64,000 bases of DNA from contig NZ_JBHSXL010000009.1 of NCBI RefSeq assembly GCF_042662125.1, forward strand, positions 372,001 to 436,000, written 5' to 3'. This DNA is from Halopenitus salinus (GTDB taxonomy: Archaea; Halobacteriota; Halobacteria; Halobacteriales; Haloferacaceae). Numbering within the stretch: position 1 is the first letter of the stretch; each line of letters starts with the position of its first letter. Below the pieces are notes generated by a model. It was not told the origin of the DNA. It ran no database searches and worked only from the letters and a program-made list of their open reading frames with translations. Positions 26,127 through 35,163 of this stretch are shown here, one piece after another. Both the position numbers and the translations under genes were made by a program.

Positions 26127-26204
26127 CGTGTCCCACCGCGGGACGACCTCCCACGCATTGTCTAGAGTCGGGAGCCTCGCGGGGAAAGGCGTTTCTCCTC
26201 CCGG

Positions 26205-26280
26205 CGGCCGCGGACGCCAACACCGGCCGCGAACGCCAACACCGGCCGCGGACGCCAACACCGGCCGCGGACTCCAACAG
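26205..26280. repeat. Four tandem 19-base repeats in a divergent promoter region
   Basis: Exact or near-exact units at 26205, 26224, 26243 and 26262, consensus CGGCCGCGGACGCCAACAC, with one change in the second and two in the fourth. Each unit contains the palindrome CGGCCG. The array sits between the helicase gene and the regulator gene that starts at 26309. A 19-base period does not keep a reading frame, so the repeat is not coding. Confidence 0.9.
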
Positions 26281-26308
26281 CTATACGTCCGGACGGGAAG
26301 GCTCGAAC

Positions 26309-26677
26309 ATGGCCAAGTGGCTCCACAGCGGCCGCCGACGCGACGTCTGCGTGTTGTTGTACGAGGCGGGCGAGCTGCGCGCACAGCGTCTCAAGAACCG
26401 CCTCTCGACCCACTACGACGAGCGGATCGACCCCGGATCGTTCTCCGCCATGCTGGCCGCGCTCGAGGACGCCGGCCACGTCGAGGCGCACACGGAGGGG
26501 ATCGCGGACGTCTACGGACTCACGGACGCGGGAGAGCGAGCTCTCCTCGACCACTACGGGTGGCTCGCCGGGAACATCGAGAACGCCAACGACGAGTGCG
26601 ACGAAGGCACCGACGACGCGAACGGTGAGCGTGTCGACACGGAGGAAGACGGAGCGGTCGATCAGGAGTCGATATAA
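26309..26677 (+). CDS. PadR-like winged-helix regulator
   Basis: A 122-residue protein. Residues 5-85 show a winged helix: KWLHSGRRRDVCVLLYEAGE, a recognition region RLKNRLSTHYD, then SFSAMLAALEDAGHVEAHTEGIADVYGLTDAGERAL, a pattern of PadR/MarR-like haloarchaeal regulators. An acidic disordered tail follows. The four 19-base repeats end 29 bases upstream of its ATG, where a regulator-binding site would be expected. The next gene on the strand is 43 bases downstream. Confidence 0.8.
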   Translation: MAKWLHSGRRRDVCVLLYEAGELRAQRLKNRLSTHYDERIDPGSFSAMLAALEDAGHVEAHTEGIADVYGLTDAGERALLDHYGWLAGNIENANDECDEGTDDANGERVDTEEDGAVDQESI

Positions 26678-26720
26678 GCGTTTGCGACAAGGCTTATGCC
26701 GTGGTGTGCGTAGTGTTACC

Positions 26721-27074
26721 ATGCATAGAATGTTCGAACGCTTCTCGAGCAGCTACTTCCTGGGGGAACTGTACGTCGAGCCGCACGACTGCGACCGCCC
26801 GCTCATCCAACGCGCGGATCACGAGCGGGTCAACGAGCAGCTGTATGCGGACGATACGGGCATAGAGCGACTCGACGCGCCGCTCGTGATGAAGATCGAC
26901 ACCGGACACGTTCCCGTCGACGGCGACGACGGGATCCCGAGCGGCACGCTCGCCGTGCCCGACGAGCTCGCGGACGAGACGCTCCCCTCGAGGAAGAACG
27001 TGCTGCTCGCGGACGCCGATCGGGCGGCGGACCTCCTGAAGTGGGAGGGGTGGGAGCCACCGACCGGCGTCTAG
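26721..27074 (+). CDS. Small conserved haloarchaeal protein (DUF5802-like)
   Basis: A 117-residue protein of unknown function. The stretch FSSSYFLGELYVEPHDCDRPLIQRADHERVNEQLY followed by LDAPLVMKID and KNVLLADADRAADLLKWEG matches the pattern of a haloarchaeal family I recall as DUF5802. No membrane segment or catalytic motif is visible. Two in-frame ATGs (26721, 26730) are possible. It converges on the DICT gene, whose last four bases it overlaps at a CTAG tetramer. Confidence 0.7.
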   Translation: MHRMFERFSSSYFLGELYVEPHDCDRPLIQRADHERVNEQLYADDTGIERLDAPLVMKIDTGHVPVDGDDGIPSGTLAVPDELADETLPSRKNVLLADADRAADLLKWEGWEPPTGV

Positions 27075-27850
27075 AGCGCGCGACGGATGTAGGCGTCAAG
27101 GTCGCGAACGAGGTCGTCCCGATAGGTCCAAAAGCCGTCCCAGACGTTCGGCTCGTCCTCCAACGCGAGGAGGCCGACGTGTTCGTTCCGTTCGGTCGTC
27201 GGATCGTCGGGCGTGTACACGACGAACCAGGAGCGGCGGTACTCCTCCGCGGTCCCGCCGTGGACGGTGACGGGCAGTTTCCCCTCGAGATCGCGGTCGG
27301 GGATCCCGTAGACGTGGACGTCGACTCCACGGCTGCCGACGGTCTCGTAGACCGCCCTGGTTCCGCGTTCGTCCTCGATGCGCGAGAGGCGCTGGAACGA
27401 CGATCGAAGGGTCCCGGAGCTCGCCTCTGCCGCTGTACGCTCGATCACGCGCGAGATCGTGATCAGCAGCAGCTTCTCCTTGTTCGATTCCGGGTACCCC
27501 CGAACGTGAAACGGGACGTCGTCGAGCCGCTCGAGCACCTCGGGGAGTTCGACCTCCGAGAGGGATCGGCCGCCGGTGGTATACAGATCGGAGTTGACGA
27601 GGAGGACCGCAGAGAGCAGCTCGTCCATCGTCGATCGCGCCAGAACACGGCCGTCCTCCACGAGCAAGACGACGTCCTCCTCGACCACCTCCTCGTCCGG
27701 GTCGAACGATTCGTGCACCGGAACCGGCTGGTTGTCGAGGAGGTCCTCAAGGAGGTTGCGGGCCGCCTCCGGGGAGGATCGATTGTGGACCACGAGCGAG
27801 CGTTCGGGATCGTCGAGCCGGTCGAGGAACGCACGCAACGAGTCGGCCAT
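27071..27850 (-). CDS. DICT sensory domain protein
   Basis: A 259-residue cytoplasmic protein. The start SLRAFLDRLDDPERSLVVHNRSSPEAARNLLEDLLD and the following beta-rich part resemble the DICT sensory domain, which is often found in signalling proteins. The C-terminal part (YGIPDRDLEGKLPVTVHGGTAEEYRRSWFVVYTPDD) is also conserved in type. No kinase, cyclase or HTH is attached, so it may be a free-standing sensor that acts with another protein. The ATG at 27850 is the start of the conserved block. The upstream 366 bases hold no other gene. Confidence 0.72.
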   Translation of the reverse strand: MADSLRAFLDRLDDPERSLVVHNRSSPEAARNLLEDLLDNQPVPVHESFDPDEEVVEEDVVLLVEDGRVLARSTMDELLSAVLLVNSDLYTTGGRSLSEVELPEVLERLDDVPFHVRGYPESNKEKLLLITISRVIERTAAEASSGTLRSSFQRLSRIEDERGTRAVYETVGSRGVDVHVYGIPDRDLEGKLPVTVHGGTAEEYRRSWFVVYTPDDPTTERNEHVGLLALEDEPNVWDGFWTYRDDLVRDLDAYIRRAL

Positions 27851-28216
27851 CGTCCGAACACCGTCTTCCGGGTACAAAAACGATCCCCACCCACTCCGCG
27901 GTCGTCCGATCGACGCTTACGAAGCCGTTTACGTCCGTGTGAGTGCTGCTGTGGCGTCTCGAGGACGATCCGAGCGGCGACACCGGACCCCCGAACGCGG
28001 CGATCGACCGCGTTTCAGGCGTGAACACCTCCGCGCCTCCTGTGGGCTGTCGAGCCGCGGCGACGCGAACCGACGCGGTCGAGATCGTCCCGGGCGATCG
28101 GTCGTCGACGCGTCGACTGGGGTGGAACGTCGTGCGCCGGGTCGAAACCATATACCGTTACATTCTCGTGTGAACATCTAACAGCCTGCGGCACCAATAT
28201 AAGGAACGACCATTAC
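27851..28216. other. Intergenic region between the DICT gene and the aldehyde oxidoreductase
   Basis: These 366 bases show no convincing gene. Short ORFs on both strands lack conserved features. Near the right end a TATA-like ccatatac (28149-28156) and an AGGAAC-type ribosome-binding sequence (28202-28207), about 10 bases before the ATG at 28217, suggest a leadered promoter for the oxidoreductase. Confidence 0.6.
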
Positions 28217-30148
28217 ATGACCGAATTCGGCGGATACCGCGACCGGGTGGCACAGATCGACCTCGGGGAGGGCGACGTCTCCTACCGGGGGATCGACGAC
28301 GAGGACGCGAAGAAGTACATCGGCGCGCGCGGGCTCGGCGTCAAGTACGTCTTCGAGAAGGGACCGGAGGTCGACCCCGACGGCCCCGAAAACCGGCTGG
28401 CGTTCATGACCGGACCGCTGACCGGCACGCAGGCCGTGATGAGCGGTCGGATCGCGCTCGTGACGAAGTCCCCGCTCACGGGGACGGTCACCGACTCCCA
28501 CCACGGCGGCTGGTCCGGCGCGCGGCTCAAGTGGGCCGGGCTCGACGGCATCCTGCTCGACGGCGAGAGCGACGAGCCGGTCTACCTCGTCGTCGAGGAC
28601 GGCGACGTCGAGGTGCGCGACGCCTCCCACGTGTGGGGCAAGGGCGTCCACGAGACGATCGATACCCTCGGCGAGGAGGTCGAGGGGACCGTGGGACGAA
28701 ACGTCTCCGTGATGGCGATCGGACAGGGCGGCGAGAACGGCGTCCGGTACGCCTGCGTGGTCAACGAGGACGACCGGGCGTCCGGCCGCGGCGGAACCGG
28801 CTGCGTGATGGGAAACAAGAACGTCAAGGCGGTCGTCGTCAAGTCCGGCACGAACATGCCGGCGCCGGCCGACCCCGAGACGTTCCAGGAGGGCCACCAG
28901 CAGTCGATGCAGGTCATCCAGGAGTCCGACGTCACCGCCCCCAACGAGGGCGGGCTCTCCCAGTACGGGACGAACGTCCTCATGAACATCACCGAGGAGA
29001 TGGACGGCCTGCCGACGAAGAACGGCAAGTACACCTCCACGCGAAGCTACGAGGACGCGGAGGGCGTCGACATCGACGCCGAGCGCGTCTCCGGGGAGAA
29101 CGTCCGCGAGAACATCCTCGTCGACGAGCCGACCTGTCACTCCTGTCCGGTCGCCTGCAAGAAGGAGGTCGAGGTGCAGACGATGCACAAAGGCGAGGAG
29201 ATGAACGTCCGGATGGAGTCCTACGAGTACGAGTCGGCCTTCGCGCTCGGCCCGAACTCCGGACACACCGAACGCGACGACATCGCCCTCATGATCGACC
29301 GGTGTAACGACGTCGGCGTCGACACCATCGAGGTCGGCAACATGATGGCGATGGCGATGGAGATGTCCGAGCAGGGCAAGCTCGACGACTACGGCGATCT
29401 CGAGTGGGGCGACTCCGAGACGATGGTCGACCTCATCACGGAGATCGCGACCCGCGAGACCGAACTTGGGGACCTGCTCGCGAAGGGCACGGAGCGGGTC
29501 GCAGACGAGGTCGGCGCCCACGACAACAAGCTGTCGGTCAAGGGCCAGACCATCCCGGCCTACGACCCGCGCTGTATGAAGGGCATGGGCATCGCGTATG
29601 CGACCTCCAACCGGGGCGCGTGTCACCTCCGCGGGTACACGCCGGCGGCCGAGATCCTCGGCATCCCGGAGAAGGTCGATCCCTACGAGTGGGAGGGGAA
29701 GGGCGAGCTCACCGCGACCTTCCAGGACCTCCACGCCATCTCCGACTCCTTCGACATCTGCAAGTTCAACGCGTTCGCGGAGGGGATCGAGGAGTACGTG
29801 CTCCAGTACAACGGGATCACCGGACGCGACGTCTCCGAGGACGACCTGTTCGCGGCCGGCGAGCGCGTCTACAACCTCGAGCGCTACTACAACAACCTCG
29901 CGGGACTCGACGGCGAGGACGACACCCTGCCGAACCGGTTCCTCGACGGCCACCCGGACGCGGTTCCGGGCCAGGGCGCAAGCGAGGGCGAGCTGTGTGA
30001 ACTCGAGGAGATGAAGGCCGAGTACTACGAGACGCGCGGCTGGGTCGACGGCGTCGTCCCGGACGAGAAGCTCGACGAGCTCGACATCGACGTCGGGCCC
30101 GGTACCGGCGTCTCCGCCGGCAGCGGCGCGGCGCCCGCCGACGACTGA
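28217..30148 (+). CDS. aor: Tungsten-dependent aldehyde ferredoxin oxidoreductase
   Basis: A 643-residue enzyme that oxidises aldehydes to acids with ferredoxin as electron acceptor, using a tungstopterin and an Fe4S4 cluster. The N-terminal domain begins YRDRVAQIDLGEGDVSYRGID. The cluster cysteines are at about 307, 310 and 314 (CHSCPVAC) and 515 (DICKFN), the usual CxxCxxxC...C pattern. The pterin-contact region DPRCMKGMGIAYATSNRGACHLRG is present. The length matches the family. No ferredoxin gene is adjacent. The substrate is unknown. Confidence 0.92.
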   Translation: MTEFGGYRDRVAQIDLGEGDVSYRGIDDEDAKKYIGARGLGVKYVFEKGPEVDPDGPENRLAFMTGPLTGTQAVMSGRIALVTKSPLTGTVTDSHHGGWSGARLKWAGLDGILLDGESDEPVYLVVEDGDVEVRDASHVWGKGVHETIDTLGEEVEGTVGRNVSVMAIGQGGENGVRYACVVNEDDRASGRGGTGCVMGNKNVKAVVVKSGTNMPAPADPETFQEGHQQSMQVIQESDVTAPNEGGLSQYGTNVLMNITEEMDGLPTKNGKYTSTRSYEDAEGVDIDAERVSGENVRENILVDEPTCHSCPVACKKEVEVQTMHKGEEMNVRMESYEYESAFALGPNSGHTERDDIALMIDRCNDVGVDTIEVGNMMAMAMEMSEQGKLDDYGDLEWGDSETMVDLITEIATRETELGDLLAKGTERVADEVGAHDNKLSVKGQTIPAYDPRCMKGMGIAYATSNRGACHLRGYTPAAEILGIPEKVDPYEWEGKGELTATFQDLHAISDSFDICKFNAFAEGIEEYVLQYNGITGRDVSEDDLFAAGERVYNLERYYNNLAGLDGEDDTLPNRFLDGHPDAVPGQGASEGELCELEEMKAEYYETRGWVDGVVPDEKLDELDIDVGPGTGVSAGSGAAPADD

Positions 30149-30221
30149 ACCGGCCGGCACTCCTCGGGAGCGCCAGCCGATCGCCACGTACCTTTTTATT
30201 TACACCCACAGAGGAAGTCGT

Positions 30222-30581
30222 ATGGCCGACCGCCGACTCGTCGCCGTCGGGACGGCGACGACCACGTTCCTCGTCGTCGCGGGCGCGATCACGGGAGCCC
30301 TCGAGTCCCGGATCGCGTTTTCGGTGCTCGTCGGGCTCCCGATCGGGATGCTGGTCGGACTCCTCGCCGGACTGGTCGCGTACAGAGCGAGCCCCGGACT
30401 CCGCGGGGTCCGCCGCGGACTTCTGGACGGGTTCGCCACGGTGGGTCCGACCGCGCTCGGGCTGTTCACCGTTCGGTACGCGATCGCCTCGACGCGGGGG
30501 CTCTTGAGCGGCCGCGTCGTCATGGTGGTCGCGATCCTCGCGGGCGTGATGGTGGCGGCGATCGAAGCGACGTCCGAGTGA
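30222..30581 (+). CDS. Small integral membrane protein
   Basis: A 119-residue protein with about four hydrophobic segments (around 8-27, 30-50, 68-88 and 97-115). Function unrecognised. A strong TATA element, ctttttatt, at 30192-30200 lies about 27 bases before the ATG, and a GAGG sequence is also close, so it has its own promoter and is not simply part of the upstream oxidoreductase operon. Confidence 0.65.
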   Translation: MADRRLVAVGTATTTFLVVAGAITGALESRIAFSVLVGLPIGMLVGLLAGLVAYRASPGLRGVRRGLLDGFATVGPTALGLFTVRYAIASTRGLLSGRVVMVVAILAGVMVAAIEATSE

Positions 30582-30659
30582 GGTCGGCGTTCGAATCGTC
30601 GCGGGATGAAAAACCAAAGGAACGTCGAAACAGGCGCCGCGAGGCCGTCTCGGAGCCGA

Positions 30660-31559
30660 TCAGGCGTCGACGTCCGTGTTAGACTCCTCGAGATCCGCGT
30701 CCGAATCCTCGGCGACCGCCTCGATCGTCTCGATGCTGCCCGTCAGCTCGCGGTGGACGTAGGGCATGTCGATGCCCGCGTCGTCGAACCGATCTTTGAC
30801 CGTCCGGACGTACTCCGAGCGGACGCGGACGAAGTCGCCCCGGTCGGGATCGTCGATCCACCACCGCGACTGGAGGCCGACCGCCGAGTCGCCGAGCTCG
30901 ACGAGACGGACGGAGGGGCCGGGATCCTCGAGGATCTCCGCGTGAGCCTCGGCCGCCTCGACGATGATGTCGGTCGCGAGGTCGATGTCGTCGTCGTAGC
31001 CGATCCCGAAGACGAACTTCTGTCGGAGCGTCTCGTAGGCGACCGGGTTCGTGACCGCGTTGTTCGCGAGCTCGCCGTTTGGAACGGTAACGCGCTCGTT
31101 GTCGAAGGTACGAACCCGCGAGACGCGGAGGTCGATGTTCTCGACGCGGCCGCTTTGCCCGTTCCACTCGATCCAGTCGCCCACCTGGAAGGGCTTGTCC
31201 TTGAGGATGAAGACGCCGGCGACGAAGTTGCCGAGCAGGTCCTGGGCGGCGAAGCCGACCGCGAGCGCGACCGCGCTGCCGAAGACGGCGAACGCCGAGA
31301 GGAACGTTCCGTACCCGGCGACGGTCAAGGCGATCGCGAGCGCACCGACCCAGACGACCGCGTTCGCGACGCTTCCGGCCAAGCTCACGACCGCGTCGTC
31401 GAATCCCCTCGCGTCGAGCACCCGTCGAACGCCCGGCACGAACGCGAGCCGACCGAACAGTAGCACGACGACGAACCCGACGACGAACGACGCGATCGAG
31501 ACCCCGATCCCGGCCAGATCGATCGACTCCGCGATCGCCCCCGCCTGTAGTGGTGTCAT
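30660..31559 (-). CDS. mscS: Small-conductance mechanosensitive channel
   Basis: A 299-residue membrane channel that opens under membrane tension to relieve osmotic stress. Three transmembrane helices occur at about 13-38, 58-85 and 88-110, the last being the glycine- and alanine-rich pore helix (FGSAVALAVGFAAQDLLGNFVAG). The MscS beta domain (KDKPFQVGDWIEWNGQSGRVENIDLRVSRVRTFDNERVTVPNGELANN) and a C-terminal alpha/beta domain follow. The ATG at 31559 fits a leaderless mRNA from the TATA element tttataaag at 31579-31587. Confidence 0.92.
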   Translation of the reverse strand: MTPLQAGAIAESIDLAGIGVSIASFVVGFVVVLLFGRLAFVPGVRRVLDARGFDDAVVSLAGSVANAVVWVGALAIALTVAGYGTFLSAFAVFGSAVALAVGFAAQDLLGNFVAGVFILKDKPFQVGDWIEWNGQSGRVENIDLRVSRVRTFDNERVTVPNGELANNAVTNPVAYETLRQKFVFGIGYDDDIDLATDIIVEAAEAHAEILEDPGPSVRLVELGDSAVGLQSRWWIDDPDRGDFVRVRSEYVRTVKDRFDDAGIDMPYVHRELTGSIETIEAVAEDSDADLEESNTDVDA

Positions 31560-31680
31560 GTGCGATGCGTTCGTCCGCATTTATAAAGAAAGCACGGTCC
31601 GGTCGAGCGCGCCGTCGGCACCCCGCCGAGATCGGAATCGGTCGAGAGCGCACGGCTCAATCGATCGATAGCACGACGGC

Positions 31681-32832
31681 TCAAATCTCGAGCGGGCCCT
31701 CGCGGCGGGCGACCCCCCGAAACCGACGACCGTGGACGTCCCCCTCCAGGATCCGATCGCGGATGGACGCCGCGATCCATTCGCGGTCGTCGGGCGAGCC
31801 GGCTGACGCCGCCCCGGATCTGCGGATCTCGTCCGGGAGGTATCGGTCGTGGACGGGGAGCCGCTCGTGGAGGGTCATGTCGCCGGCGTGCGCGACGGCG
31901 CGAAGCTCCTCGAGGGCCGGCCACTCGTAGGCCGGGTTGACGTAGTCGTCGGTGACCGGCGAGACGCCGCCGAGGTCGTCGATCCCGCAGTCGACGAGTT
32001 CCGCGGCCGGCGAGAGGTTCGGCGGCACCTGTATCGAGACCTCCTCGGGAAGCGCCGCTCGGGCCATCGAAACGACGCGCCGCATCGTTTCGAGGCCGGG
32101 GCGCTCGAAGTCCGACCGCTCGTTCTCGACGACGTTCTGGACGATCACCTCCTGGACGTGGCCGTATCGCTCGTGAAGCTCGCGGATCGCGAGGAGGCTC
32201 TCCGCCCGGTCGCGCCACGTCTCGCCGATGCCGACGAGGATGCCGGTGGTGAACGGGACGCCCACGCGACCCGCCGCCCGGATCGTGTTGAGACGCTGTC
32301 CGGGCGTCTTGCGACGGCCGCCCGCGTGGGCGTCGACGTCCGCGGTCGTCTCGAGCATCACGCCCATCGAGGCGTTGACTCCCCGGAGCCGCTCGAAGGC
32401 CGCTTCGGTCAGATCGCCCGGGTTCGAGTGGGGCAACAGCCCCTCCGAGAGGGCGATCGAACACGCCTCCTGCAGGTACTCGAGAACGGAGTCGTGGCCC
32501 CACTCGGAGAGCTGCTCGTGGATCGCCGTATACCGGTCGTCCGGCGCGTCGCCGAAGGTGAAAAGCGCCTCCGTACAGCCGGCGTCCGCGCCGACCCGAC
32601 AACGGCGGCGCACCTCCTCGGGCGAGAGGAGGCTCGCCTCGCCCGGGACGTCGTAGTAGGTGCAGTAGGTGCAGGTGTACCGACAGGCCGTGGTGAGCGG
32701 CACGAACACGTTCCGCGAGAACGTGAGCGCGTCCGCGGGCTCGACGTCCGCCGGCGTCACCTCGAGCAGGCGGTCGACGGCCTCGGGGTCGGGCTCGACC
32801 GCGATGTCGTAGCGCTCGGCCGCGGGGAACAC
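31681..32832 (-). CDS. cofG: FO synthase subunit 1
   Basis: Radical SAM enzyme that works with CofH to build the deazaflavin FO, the chromophore of coenzyme F420. The iron-sulfur Cys motif is CRYTCTYC at about residues 50-57. The rest follows the family, including ALFTFGDAPDDRY and ASMGVMLETTADVD. The start is a GTG at 32832 that gives MFPAAERYDIAV, matching the family N-terminus better than a rarer TTG at 32859. It lies 34 bases after cofC on the same strand. Confidence 0.93.
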   Translation of the reverse strand: MFPAAERYDIAVEPDPEAVDRLLEVTPADVEPADALTFSRNVFVPLTTACRYTCTYCTYYDVPGEASLLSPEEVRRRCRVGADAGCTEALFTFGDAPDDRYTAIHEQLSEWGHDSVLEYLQEACSIALSEGLLPHSNPGDLTEAAFERLRGVNASMGVMLETTADVDAHAGGRRKTPGQRLNTIRAAGRVGVPFTTGILVGIGETWRDRAESLLAIRELHERYGHVQEVIVQNVVENERSDFERPGLETMRRVVSMARAALPEEVSIQVPPNLSPAAELVDCGIDDLGGVSPVTDDYVNPAYEWPALEELRAVAHAGDMTLHERLPVHDRYLPDEIRRSGAASAGSPDDREWIAASIRDRILEGDVHGRRFRGVARREGPLEI

Positions 32833-32866
32833 GCCTTCGAGTCGGCGTCCGAGGCCCAAAAGGATA

Positions 32867-33580
32867 TCACTCCGATCTGACGACCGTCGTGTCCCCGCCG
32901 TCGGTGGCGACCTCGAAGCCGGCCTCGAGGAGCCATTCGTGTGCGCGTCGCTCGCCGTGAACGAGCACCTCGAGGAGGTCCTCCCGGTCGTCGACGTCGC
33001 TCGCGAGGCGGCGGGAGTCGACCTCGGCGAGGGTCGCCCCGATCGACCGGGCGTTTCGGCGATGATCGCGGATCGAGACGCCGTGGTAGTCGACCCGAAA
33101 CGACGGGTCGCGAGAGACGAACGCGTTCGTGCCGCCGCCGCGACCCGGCGCGAGCACGACCTCGCCGTCCGCCTCGAGGAGCCGCCGGAGGCTCGCGGGC
33201 GTCGCGAGCGGGAGGTCCGCCATCACGACCGCGACCGGCGGTTCGAACGCGTCGGTCCCCTCGAACGCCGTGGCGACGGCGGCGTTCACGGCGGTCGTGA
33301 GATCGCGATCGTCGACGATCACGTCGAGGCCGGAATCGAGACTTCCGGCGAGATCGGACTGGAAGGAGCGATTCGAGTTCGGATCGGCATCTCGGAGCGC
33401 CTCAAGATCGTGATCGAGCGGGCGGGTCGCGAGTACGTGGGGTGTTCCGCCGGCGGCGACGATCGACTCGAGCACGTCCGCGAGCATGACGCGTGCGAAC
33501 GCGCGCCGTTCCCCGGGATCGAGAACGTCGGAGAGACGGGTCTTCGGGTCGTGAGCGGCGAACGGAACGATGACGTCCAT
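32867..33580 (-). CDS. cofC: 2-phospho-L-lactate guanylyltransferase
   Basis: Activates 2-phospholactate with GTP to form lactyl-2-diphosphoguanosine in coenzyme F420 synthesis. The 237-residue protein begins MDVIVPFAAHDPKTRLSDVLDPGER, the nucleotide-binding loop of CofC, and keeps VMADLPLATPASLRRLL and VLAPGRGGGTNAF. The ATG at 33580 begins the first strand. It starts 20 bases after the cetZ stop and is followed by cofG, so cetZ, cofC and cofG probably form one operon. Confidence 0.94.
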   Translation of the reverse strand: MDVIVPFAAHDPKTRLSDVLDPGERRAFARVMLADVLESIVAAGGTPHVLATRPLDHDLEALRDADPNSNRSFQSDLAGSLDSGLDVIVDDRDLTTAVNAAVATAFEGTDAFEPPVAVVMADLPLATPASLRRLLEADGEVVLAPGRGGGTNAFVSRDPSFRVDYHGVSIRDHRRNARSIGATLAEVDSRRLASDVDDREDLLEVLVHGERRAHEWLLEAGFEVATDGGDTTVVRSE

Positions 33581-33600
33581 CGGGACGTGGTGACGCCGAG

Positions 33601-34779
33601 TTAGAACAGCGACTCGAGCTCGTCCTCGCCGTCGTCGACGAGTTCCTCGAGGTTCTCCTCGCTCTCCTCGCGGATCTCCTCGAGGTTGTCCTGGGCCTCG
33701 ATGGCGACCTGCTGGAGCTCCTTGATCCGGGGGACGTTCGTCACGCCCGCGAGCAGGATGACCGAGGCGACGAACCCGGAGCCGCGGTAGGGGTAGTCCC
33801 CGCCGCGAACCTCCATCGAGCCGGTCTGCTCCTCGAGCCACTTGCGCCCGCGCTCTATGCCCTTGCGGTTGAGGTACTCCGGCGGGCCGGCGAGCACGAG
33901 CAGCGCGCGTTCGGCGCCCTCGATCTCACAGGGGAGCGTCAAGCGACCGAGCGCCGCCTTTCGAACCAGGCTCGTGATCCGGTTCGTCGTGTGTGCGGTG
34001 TCGAGCTCCTCGGCCGACTCGTCGTTTCGGAGCCGCGAGAGGAGGCCGCCGGAGCTCGTCTCCTCGACCTCCTCCTCGGCGTATCCGACCGTCGAGACGC
34101 CGCCGCCCGAGAGCGTGTTGATGATCTCCGAGGAGTCGACGACGCTCTCTGCGACCTCCTGGCCCTGCTTGACCTCGCCGGCGCCGAAGAGGATGCCGAA
34201 CCGCCGGACGATCTCCTCGTTGATCTGTTCGTAGCCGCCCTGGACGGACTCGCCGGTCTTGCGCCAGGCGTCGTTGTCGAAGACCATCAGGTTGTCGACC
34301 TCGCGGACGAAGGTCTGGAACGAGCGCGCCGCGTTCAGGGTGTAGATCCCCCCCTCGTCGCTGCCGGGCAGGATGCCGAGGCCGTAGACCGGCTCGGTGT
34401 AGATGCGTTTCAGGTGTTTCGCCAACACCGGCGCGCCGCCGGAGCCCGTACCGCCACCGAGTCCGGCGACCACGAGGAACGCGTCGACCTCGTGAACCGG
34501 GATCGAGTCGATGGCGCCCTGCACCTCGTCGATGTCCTCCTCGGCGATCTCCGCGCCGAGCTCGTTGTCGGCGCCGACGCCGTGGCCCTTGACGCGGGAC
34601 TGTCCGATGAGCACCCGCTGTTCCTCGGAGACGTGTTCGAGGCCCATCAGGTCGGCCTTGGCGGTGTTCACCGCGGCCGCGGCCCTGACGATCTCGGAAC
34701 CGGTCCGTTTGTCGTACTCGAGAAACTTGTCGACGACCTTTCCCCCCGCTTGCCCGAAGCCGATCATTGCCAGTTTCAT
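33601..34779 (-). CDS. cetZ1: Tubulin/FtsZ-superfamily cell-shape protein CetZ
   Basis: A 392-residue GTP-binding cytoskeletal protein that, in haloarchaea, is needed for rod formation and motility. The tubulin signature GGGTGSG is at 108-114, and the N-terminal MIGFGQAGGKVVDKFL loop and NDAWRKTGESV region fit CetZ. The C-terminal end is acidic. Its position before cofC and cofG matches the CetZ1 locus known in other haloarchaea, so the paralogue assignment is by context. A TATA element, cttatattt, on this strand near 34823-34831 gives a short leader with a GGGGGA sequence before the ATG. Confidence 0.93.
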   Translation of the reverse strand: MKLAMIGFGQAGGKVVDKFLEYDKRTGSEIVRAAAAVNTAKADLMGLEHVSEEQRVLIGQSRVKGHGVGADNELGAEIAEEDIDEVQGAIDSIPVHEVDAFLVVAGLGGGTGSGGAPVLAKHLKRIYTEPVYGLGILPGSDEGGIYTLNAARSFQTFVREVDNLMVFDNDAWRKTGESVQGGYEQINEEIVRRFGILFGAGEVKQGQEVAESVVDSSEIINTLSGGGVSTVGYAEEEVEETSSGGLLSRLRNDESAEELDTAHTTNRITSLVRKAALGRLTLPCEIEGAERALLVLAGPPEYLNRKGIERGRKWLEEQTGSMEVRGGDYPYRGSGFVASVILLAGVTNVPRIKELQQVAIEAQDNLEEIREESEENLEELVDDGEDELESLF

Positions 34780-35163
34780 GGAATCCCCCAGTCGGTCTTT
34801 GAAAAGACCACAGTAGCATGGCAAATATAAGCCTTGTGATGGTGGCGACCGGCGACGCCGGACGAACGGGCGATAAATCGGCTGAAGGCGGCGGATCGTC
34901 GGTTATCAGAATTTATTTTCACGCCGGACGGGAGCGAGTTCTGTATCGACGAGTGAATATAAATGATCAACGGTATCACGCCTCACGCCATCCCGAGAAA
35001 TCGGTCGGGGCGGGATTCGTCTGACGCGCCCGCGCGTCCGTTCCCGTGTCGTCCGACGCATCCCCGTGGAGATCGCGATCAAGATGTCACGGGATCCCGT
35101 TCCGCGATCGGGATCCCTCGAAATCGCGTTCGAGCCGGGAGCGACGCGGGGTCCGACACCCGC
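34780..35163. other. Intergenic region between cetZ and an NAD-epimerase-like gene
   Basis: 384 bases. The left part is the cetZ promoter (TATA near 34823-34831 on the minus strand). Around 34908-34965 the DNA is unusually AT-rich for this window, with runs such as aatttatttt and gaatataaat. Short ORFs here lack conserved features. I see no RNA gene. Confidence 0.5.

Noticed and set aside
26205..26280. A CRISPR array
   Set aside because: The 19-base units are directly adjacent with no spacers between them, and no cas gene is present.
27747..28177. Short ORFs on both strands in the gap before the aldehyde oxidoreductase
   Set aside because: None has a TATA element at the right distance, and their products are Arg/Ser-rich without any fold pattern.
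28178..30187. A 669-codon ORF opposite the aldehyde oxidoreductase
   Set aside because: Same artefact: it mirrors a gene with intact cofactor motifs and shows no motif of its own.
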